Origin: Owenia fusiformis
Lineage: Eukaryota > Annelida > Polychaeta > Sabellida > Oweniidae
DNA length: 64,000 nucleotides
Reading direction: 5' to 3'
Assembly: GCA_903813345.2 (NCBI GenBank)
Contig: CAIIXF020000012.1
Coordinates: forward strand, 30,843,001 to 30,907,000
The notes beneath the pieces are model-generated. The model saw only the letters and a program-made list of their open reading frames with translations. It did no database searches and was not told the DNA's origin. A program made the translations under genes and the position numbers. Below are positions 59,001 through 64,000 of the stretch, piece by piece. Each line of letters starts with the position of its first letter. Position 1 is the stretch's first letter.

Positions 59001-60633
59001 ATGACAGGGATAAGTCTGAAGTCACCAAAAATACTACAAAATCTTCAATACTGATACTGTAGAGAGAATGAAATGTTAAATTATTTTAACATGTTCTCAA
59101 AATTATATTCCATCGGGGATAAAGCCCATATTCAAACCTCCATTAAGATAAACGTTTTAATATCTGTAGGTATATAGTTAGCAACCACGTCACTAGGCTC
59201 GGCCATATGCAGTCAGCACTCGCAATGTTCTCCACCATGCTTAGATTCTTCAGTAGCAATTTTAAAGATGTAAGTAAAAAATTTCAATTGTCATCTAAAA
59301 TTAAAAATACAAAACGACACTTTGTATATCTAGGAATAAATCTTTAGAACATTTTAACTTATGGATTAGTTCGTAGTGAAATCTAGTAGCTGTGAAATGA
59401 TTAAACTTGATTTCATATAAAATGCCAAAAAGTGTTTTACCATGAGAAGGTAAAGTGGATTGAACAATATTGCACTTTAACTGTCCGAGAATGATTTTAT
59501 ATTTAAATGTGATTACTTTCACACTTCTTTCTGAATAAAAGGTAATAAAAAGTATTGTATTTTTCAGACCTCTGAATACATAATAGGTTCTTACAAGTAT
59601 GGATCATTCTCTAAGGTAAGTAGGATGTACATCTAAAAAACACATTTTCCATGACTTCATTCCTATTGCTATGCTACACACCTTGGTATTGTGCCTTGAC
59701 ATTTCTATATGAGCTGTATGTTTTTTAAGGAACATTAGCCATTTATCATATAATCCATGAATTCTCCACAAAGAACATAAGTTTCTATGGCAACCAGATG
59801 CCACTGTCTTTACATTCTGTAGATTGGGTTCATATGGTGCCCGCTTTATTTTTAAGAATTTGGCGAAATAGAAAAAAACACCAATTTACAACTTTAGCCA
59901 AAGTTTGGAAATTCCCTGGAATTTTCCAGAGAATTTGTTCTGTGTATTCAAGTAATAAAACCATTTTGAAGCTTTCTTCTTACCTATTTGTTACCAATTT
60001 ATGAAACTTGTGGCGTTAGAGCAATGACTCACTCCCTCACTTTTTGTCAAATTAAATAACCGTCAATACGCCAAAAATGGCAAAATCGCCAAATTTAGTA
60101 GTGCCAAATTAACTCAATCTACAGTATGCTGAGAGTGGGAATGGTGAGAGACTTATTGCAATACAATTGAATTGTCTTCATTTTTCAGATACATGAATTC
60201 ACCAAGTTCCGTGAAAAGCTGGAAAAGTCATTACAGTATGCCTGCGCAAAAGTGGAGAGATCTCTAGTCATTTTAGCATTGGACACTATCAAGTAAGTAC
60301 ATTTTACCATGTTTGAAGGAATTAGAGATTCTCGAAGATAATTATACTACGATTGGTACTTGGTGATCGGCATCTGTAACAAATCACATTTTGCAATTTG
60401 TGTAACCTACATCATACTTCTGTGATGCCTTTTCATTTGATATCTTCTCTTTCAGCTCTAAGAATGCGTCAGAAGTGTTAGATGCTCTTGGCCTCGATGT
60501 TTCCTTATTGTCTGAACCTGCTGTAGAAATTGACACTCTTTGTGACAATAGAGACTTTGACACTATGATCACATGGGACCCAGAGGGCAAGCAGCTTTCT
60601 GAGTTGGAAAAGGCATTGTCATTAAAGGAAGAG
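44037..60633 (+). CDS. NAA25: NatB N-terminal acetyltransferase auxiliary subunit, 5' part (19 exons; continues past the window)
   Basis: Exons: 44037-44094, 50363-50448, 50820-50958, 51208-51404, 52155-52260, 53436-53516, 54027-54138, 54678-54773, 55235-55398, 55739-55851, 56179-56250, 56785-56920, 57335-57424, 58094-58204, 58860-58929, 59170-59269, 59568-59615, 60189-60292 and 60456-60633; 2061 bp, exactly 687 codons. Human NAA25 has about 970 residues, so roughly 285 lie to the right. Matches include ERRLRPIYDYLDSGNNKKAL, KNPYYFWGVMS, IRGPYLAQLELLRL, LQFSDNYLLLALH, FQFKLLLIKLY and DNRDF..WDP. TPR-like helical repeats wrap the catalytic subunit NAA20; NatB acetylates Met-Asp/Glu/Asn/Gln N-termini on ribosomes. 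Intron 1 is 6.3 kb. Exons 13 and 19 have local duplications. Confidence 0.95.
44441..44467. other. Short perfect-stem hairpin in NAA25 intron 1
   Basis: ACAGACCGAAT and ATTCGGTCTGT form an 11-bp stem with a 5-base loop. It may be the remnant of a small inverted-repeat element. Function unknown. Confidence 0.6.
45240..45430. mobile_element. Imperfect inverted repeat in NAA25 intron 1
   Basis: GGAGCACATTTCTTGGAAAC with ACCGTCAATTATGATTCATG pairs with CATGAATCGTAATTGACAAT and GTTTTTGAGAAACAGGCTCC. The arms are about 45 bp with a ~90-bp loop. Confidence 0.65.
45470..45745 (-). CDS. Hypothetical 91-aa open frame in NAA25 intron 1
   Basis: Starts at an ATG (45745) and ends at a stop. Composition is ordinary rather than repeat-like, with four cysteines (in CKSKCP and near SSCK and IACR), an acidic KQESEDHMDYFRNHFHD stretch and a hydrophobic MRLLLIIGF. 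I do not recognise the family. It points away from the zinc-finger frame at 46081, 335 bp off, so the two could be parts of one decayed mobile element or a small nested gene. No splice sites were assigned. Confidence 0.25.
   Translation of the reverse strand: MLFSVQCKSKCPDIEASSCKVLTKHVVSGYIACRIYRYQGRYMPVNKGTKQESEDHMDYFRNHFHDLPDGTKMRLLLIIGFSRPMPNRYMI
46081..46257 (+). CDS. Short open frame with one C2H2 zinc finger, probably a gene or element fragment
   Basis: 58 codons from the ATG at 46081. Residues 4-24 fit C-x2-C-x12-H-x4-H (FQCGYC ... YIDHTSIEH), a canonical C2H2 finger. After GDFPVHFFQTC the sequence becomes hydrophobic and lysine-rich and stops. It could be the first exon of a nested gene or a transposon-derived piece. 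A finger at the very N-terminus is common in large cut-and-paste transposon proteins, but nothing further supports that here. Confidence 0.35.
   Translation: MFQCGYCNAHENTFDSYIDHTSIEHGDFPVHFFQTCGIVKMRVEIILIYVIKYSKFIF
46530..46830. repeat. T-rich low-complexity repeat (CAAATTTTTTT)n
   Basis: About 20 loose copies of CAAATTTTTTTTCC or CAAAACTTTTTTTT. The open frames through it encode Phe-rich products and are artefacts. Confidence 0.9.
46961..47174. mobile_element. Fold-back element in NAA25 intron 1
   Basis: The left arm GTATGGAATACATATAGGTT, TTGAATATGGGTTTTATTCC is inverted at the right (GGAATAAAACCCATATTCAA, AATAACCTATTTATTCCATA). The centre has GACCGAGAGCGCAGCGACCGAG. Inner arms repeat AATATCATATTG-like motifs. 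Confidence 0.85.
47285..47405. repeat. Tandem CAATACGATTTTTTC repeats
   Basis: ACGCTCCAATACGATTTTTT and GGGGACAATACGATTTTTTC alternate, about five half-units in all. The rest of intron 1 (47406-49084 and 49301-50362) shows only AT-rich sequence, with palindromic CGAGGG/CCCTCGG patches near 47460-47520. Confidence 0.85.
49085..49300. mobile_element. AATTTGGCGG-rich MITE, copy 3 (opposite strand)
   Basis: Contains ATATTGCAAGTCCACCAAAT, TAAGTAGCTGCCAAATGTTT and TCTGCCAAAATAAGCG, the inverse of the copies at 40485 and 42570. The left end keeps CTTAATTTGGCGGCC. Confidence 0.7.
50540..50730. repeat. GGCCAG...GCC(A/T)GG-ended dispersed repeat, copy 2
   Basis: In NAA25 intron 2. CAGGGCCAGCATTTGCCAAA, CAAAAATTCCAGGAAGG and GACAATTTTGGCCTCAAAAT align with 22205-22402. 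It ends CTACAGGCCTG. Confidence 0.55.
51597..51730 (-). repeat. TGTCACC dispersed repeat, copy 6
   Basis: In NAA25 intron 4, opposite orientation: GGATGGTGTTCAGTGGTTGG, GGCAGGTGGTAACATTTTG. It abuts the TTA-rich tail of the SINE that follows. Confidence 0.6.
51730..52034 (-). mobile_element. tRNA-derived SINE (family A), copy 2, in NAA25 intron 4
   Basis: On the minus strand: CCACCCGCTATGGCTCAGTG (A box), GGTTCGATTCCCGG-like CGGGTTCGATTCCCGGTTC (B box), then GGCTGTGGTGTGTACCTGTG and AGGGCTCCTCCAAGGAGGGG. It ends in (ATA)n. It matches copy 1 at 31748-32132 in head, body and tail, so it is a real family with a microsatellite tail. Confidence 0.85.
52578..53290. mobile_element. ~710-bp fold-back element in NAA25 intron 5
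   Basis: The left arm (52578-52742) contains CACGGGGTACCATCGAATAA, CGTACCGGAGAACGACATTT, AACTAGAGTTCTA and AGTATTCCATGCAATAACTA. The right arm (53125-53290) is its inverted copy with few changes. A second, inner inverted pair (ATATGATTTAAAGCA against GCTTTAAATCATAT) lies between. CTCCGGTTACGTTCC is duplicated near 52870-52905. Confidence 0.9.
55015..55195. repeat. ~100-bp tandem duplication just upstream of NAA25 exon 9
   Basis: AAAAATGTGTGGATAAAAAGG followed by TTT(C)T(G)TAAA(G/A)CTTTGGTG occurs at 55037 and 55129, each followed by TGCCTCACCAT(G/A)GACTTGA. The second copy ends about 40 bp before the exon-9 acceptor. Confidence 0.85.
57382..57870 (+). repeat. Duplicated 3' end and donor of NAA25 exon 13, interrupted by a MITE
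   Basis: TTCTAGCTTTACATCTTATG ... ATATAAGCACAG|GTTAGT at the true exon end recurs 159 bp later as TTCTAGCTCTACATCTTATT ... ATATAAGCACAGGTTGTAC. The following intron sequence (GTAGTAGGGTAAA ... TATCTATGTGAGAATTAGAG) is repeated too, but its second copy is displaced by the 180-bp element at 57611-57790. The copied donor has lost its consensus. Confidence 0.88.
57611..57790. mobile_element. ~180-bp MITE/fold-back in NAA25 intron 13
   Basis: The terminal TGTATTCGTGAATGCAACTA is inverted at the right as TAGTTACATTCGCGAATACA. The arms continue through AACGCCTG, CTATTTTATG and CTCATTTAAAATATGAAT with a ~15-bp loop. Confidence 0.88.
58375..58640. repeat. ~61-bp tandem repeat in NAA25 intron 14
   Basis: About four units of GAACTCAAGACAAATAGACC + CAAGACAATTTAGTGCCAAG + AAACCCAGACCAAGACAACTT, with internal GACCCAAGACAATTGAGT variants. 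Confidence 0.9.
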
Positions 60634-60695
60634 GTAGGTGGAGTGAAGTGTATGTAAATAGACACTCTTTGTGGCAATAGAGACTTTGACACTAT
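60532..60695 (+). repeat. Partial duplication of NAA25 exon 19 into the following intron
   Basis: GACACTCTTTGTGACAATAG + AGACTTTGACACTAT (60532-60566, coding DTLCDNRDFDT) recurs at 60661-60695 with a single change, 28 bp past the exon-19 donor. Confidence 0.92.
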
Positions 60696-61140
60696 AGGTA
60701 GTAAGCTAGCACCCAAAAATGTATTAGTTCGTGAACAAATTGAAATTACTTGCTTCTTATGTATTTTTATGTGATACTTCAGAAAATGTTTGTCTGACGC
60801 GCCATATCCGGGGCGAAAGTTGTCAAATTGGCATTTTCGACCCTAAAATGGAAAATTACAGGGGGTACTTTATCATCACTGAATAAATCATTCTGTTAGT
60901 CTTCAATCATCATAATAATTTTATGGGGAGTTGATTGGATCATGCTAAGGTAGTATGTAAAATTTCAATGCTCTGTCACTCATGGTTGTCATGGAAACCA
61001 CAATTTTCGTTCAAAATATCCTTAATTTTGCAAAACCTGAACATGTACATCATGTAGAATATGGATTATTTTTTGAATCCACACATATCAACACATTTTA
61101 GCACACTCAAAATAACCAGTACAGTTCAAACATTTGTTTA

Positions 61141-61740
61141 AATATAAAGGATATTGCAATTTACATGATTGGTCAGTGTCAAAGAACATACAATTACATG
61201 AGTGATCAAAAGTGGGCGTCGCCCCCATACTAGAGTAGATGATTGCTATTCTCTATAAAACCAGAGATAAACTTGACTTGAGATACATTTACATTGGACT
61301 TCTTTGATTATACTTTATATTTTTTTCTGGTAAATAATGTACAACTCAGAGCAATGGTTATTGCATGAGGAGGGGTTGGGTTAGTAACAGAATTGGGTAT
61401 ATCTGGATTTCATGGGGTACATCTTCTGGGTCTTCTTCATATTCATCTCAATATATGGGATATTACAACTTACATGATTGGTCAGTGTCAAAGAACATAC
61501 AATTACACAAGTAATCAAAACTGGGCGTCGCCCCCATACTAGAGTAGATGATTGCTATTCTCTATAAAACCAGAGATAAACTTGACTTGAGATACATTTA
61601 CATTGGACTTCTTTGATTATACTTTATATTTTTTTCTGGTAAATAATGTACAACTCAGAGCAATGGTTATTGCATGAGGAGGGGTTGGGTTAGTAACAGA
61701 ATTGGGTATTTTCTGGGTCTTCTTAGTTATCTCAATATAC
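61141..61740. repeat. ~309-bp tandem duplication at the right end
   Basis: GGTCAGTGTCAAAGAACATA at 61171 recurs at 61480. Both units contain GGGCGTCGCCCCCATACTAG, AACCAGAGATAAACTTGACT and TTATTGCATGAGGAGGGGTT. This is NAA25 intron 19 by the gene model. No further NAA25 exon was recognised between 60634 and 64000. Confidence 0.9.
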
Positions 61741-63479
61741 TGTATATAGTTATATGGGAGGGGGGTAGTAACAGAACTTGGAGGTGTGGGGGGAACAAGT
61801 CAGCATTTAGTATCAATTTCATCTTCAGAGTTCTGGATTTCATAAGATACATCTTCTGGAGTCTTTCTGATTCATCTCCTGGTGCTATATCAACAATCAT
61901 TTGTATGAGAATACCAGTCAATACCCATGTCCTGCTGGAATGTCAGGGTTTACAATATGGGCCATATGCATAAGTGCTTTGTAGTAAGCTCTTGACAAGG
62001 TGGAAGAAGACTGATCTCAGTTCCTTCATAGTCTTTGATTGTTTTAGTATGGGGTCTAAACTTCTATTTCAATTGGTTTATCTGGTTTTGCTGGTGTAAG
62101 ACATTGTGGCTTAACATAAATGTTTTTTATATTAATCAGTCTTCTTTTGTTTGTTCAGCATGGCAGCACTACACTTTGCTGTATTCTGTGCTTATCCTAA
62201 CACATTGATTGAAGGAATAAATAAATGAAATGAAAGATATGTAATCTTTAGAATGCACATGAGAGATGGATTGAAAATGTGTTTATTCCTTGTGACAATA
62301 TTACTCTCTGGGCCCATATGGGCCCTAAGGAAATATACTAAATTTCATGGATTCTCTGATGGGTTGTTTTGTTTCTGGAGCTGGCAGAAAATACATGTTT
62401 TTCAAGATACTTCTAACAGCAGAGTGATTATGTGATAATTAAATCCAAAATTCTATAAACAAACCTGATAGGAGAAGAAGAGGGTGGTGGCACATCACCT
62501 TATCAAATGTAGAAAAACATGAGTCCCTTAAGATTAGAATGAGTTCATGAATAAGGATGCAAATAAGAAGCAACTATACCAGTTACACTTAATTGAATGA
62601 TAAAGACCAGAATATGCCAAGAAAAAATCTACTGTGTAGCAGGTGGGAAATGCCATATCCTTTCCAGTGATCATCATGATAAACCATGACATTTTATTTC
62701 TTCCCAGCCCTTCAGGTGAGACAGAAAGATGCTATGAGTATCAGAATGTGTAGTGATGACAATACAATAACAACTATAGATGAGCCTTCTCATAATCTGA
62801 TCATTTTCGTTCTTTTGTTTTATTGCATGATATTGATATATCAACAATCTCTTAAGAGAAAATACCACTAAACACTTGCAGATTTGAGAGTCATATAGCT
62901 GGGACACAATATGGTGCTCCATCTTTTTAAAATGTGCTATCCTGCCCCTTCAAAGCATGGCACTTACTTAATCTAGCGAAGGTATGAAGGCTGCATATAA
63001 TATGCCAGGCCCTAGATGGGAGTAGTAACAGAATAATTGGGAGGGAGAGGTCTGTAACCACTTCCCCACCCTCACCCCACGTAAAAACTATACTACTAAA
63101 CGTATTTATGAGAAATGTTTTATGTAAATTATATTCGAACATGACTGTATTCACGCCTTCTATGAACTGTGAACAAAGTCAATATTTTACCCAGGGTATA
63201 TTCGTTAACACTACCCTTGGTAATACGAGCAATATGTGACATCAAGAGGGCTGTAGTAATGGCAGACCATAATTTGAATATTCGAAAAATTTTGGGGAGT
63301 TTTCATGTTTGAATTGTAATATATACCTCAGAGCAGGCGTGATATTGACAATGACCCCTTAGGGCTAGGTACAAAAGCTTTCGAACCCCTCACTCCCTTG
63401 CCTAGCCATGTGGAGTATATTTGTCAATATAACACCTGCTCTTCAGTCTATATTTCTTAAATAATTGAAGTATAGATGA

Positions 63480-63682
63480 CAGTGATCTTCCGAGCATAAG
63501 CAAGTGGGTGCAGCACCCACCTTAGATTTTGAAAATATGTTTGCACCCACCTGAAAATCCATATGCACCCACATGAAAGTGAGAAAATCATGAAAAATTG
63601 GCATATTTTGACCAATTTTGGTCTGAATTGTGAAAATGAAAATTTGGTACCCACCTGAGAAGAAATCCTGGGGAGATCACTG
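63480..63682 (+). mobile_element. CAGTGATCTCCC-ended MITE, copy 3
   Basis: CAGTGATCTTCCGAGCATAA ... CTGGGGAGATCACTG, with perfect inverted CAGTGATCT ends. The interior has AAGTGGGTGCAGCACCCACC and GGCATATTTTGACCAATTTT. It is the most intact of the three copies. Confidence 0.85.
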
Positions 63683-63719
63683 GATGATCTTAAAACTCAA
63701 GTTGACCTCTGTTTGTAGA

Positions 63720-64000
63720 GAATGAACCATATACTGTTGTTGGGATGATTCCCACTTTTGATCACTTATGTAATTGTTTGGTCTTGGACACTAACCTATC
63801 ATGTTTATTGTAATATCCTATATATTGAGATGAATATTAAGAAGACCTAGAAGATGTACATGTTCCTTAGTAAATCCAGAACGAAGTATTATGAGATTTA
63901 TACTTGAAGCTGATTAGCGCTGCCCCCTTCCAGTTTCTATTACTAGCCCACCCCCCCCCCCTCTCTCAACCTGCCTCTCATGCAATAACTATAAAACTCA
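63720..64000 (-). repeat. Diverged inverted copy of the 309-bp unit, cut by window edge
   Basis: CACTTTTGATCACTTATGTA, GATATTGAGATGAATAT-like sequence, AAGAAGACC(T)AGAAGATGTAC and CATGCAATAACTATAAAACTC are reverse complements of parts of 61180-61740. The unit is therefore dispersed as well as tandem. Confidence 0.6.

Noticed and set aside
62686-62871. Possible next NAA25 exon after TTCCCAGCCCTTCAG
   Set aside because: The downstream translation (VRQKDAMSIRMCSDD) does not match the expected NAA25 segment after the SLKEE motif, and no matching donor was found.

Overview
This window is AT-rich animal nuclear DNA. Genes are split by GT-AG introns, the proteins match metazoan families, and tRNA-derived SINEs, MITE-like inverted repeats and minisatellites are dense. 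A Renilla-luciferase/haloalkane-dehalogenase homologue and a DUF4291 gene beside ordinary eukaryotic housekeeping genes suggest a marine invertebrate, plausibly an invertebrate deuterostome such as an echinoderm. That guess rests on gene content only and is low confidence. All exon models were built by hand from splice signals, reading-frame phase and recalled family sequences. In every gene model the phases agree across all visible junctions.

Layout, left to right. 1-490 is a tandem array cut by the window edge. 2746-3690 (-) is an intronless heparan-sulfate 3-O-sulfotransferase-like gene. 6706-7752 (-) is an intronless luciferase/dehalogenase-like alpha/beta hydrolase. 8.4-13.1 kb is a field of transposon relics. 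14306-18833 (+) is a complete six-exon UNC93-like membrane protein gene. 19-27 kb has no recognised gene and holds short tandem arrays and a 1.4 kb element with terminal inverted repeats. 27090-33638 (-) is a complete ten-exon POLDIP2 gene. It is head to head, 222 bp apart, with the four-exon TIMM22 gene (33861-40101, +). 41566-43668 (-) is a four-exon DUF4291 gene. It is head to head, 368 bp apart, with NAA25 (from 44037, +), which has 19 visible exons (687 codons) and runs off the right edge.

POLDIP2 and TIMM22 both make nuclear-encoded mitochondrial proteins and probably share a promoter. NAA25 is the auxiliary subunit of the NatB N-terminal acetyltransferase. UNC93 and the sulfotransferase are membrane proteins. 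No common pathway joins all seven genes.

The most unusual signal is that tandem repeats sit on exon boundaries. The second intron of TIMM22 carries about 92 copies of a ~51-bp unit, and each copy reproduces the true 3' splice site of exon 3. An UNC93 intron carries a 75-bp array resembling its exon-3 acceptor and exon start. POLDIP2 has a triplicated 5' splice site, a duplicated 3' splice site whose extra copy begins with a stop codon, a 21-bp array ending about 10 bp from a 27-bp microexon, and a triplicated stop-codon region. NAA25 has a duplicated exon-13 donor and a duplicated piece of exon 19. Together these suggest recurrent local duplication at exon-intron junctions, some of which has grown into kilobase minisatellites.
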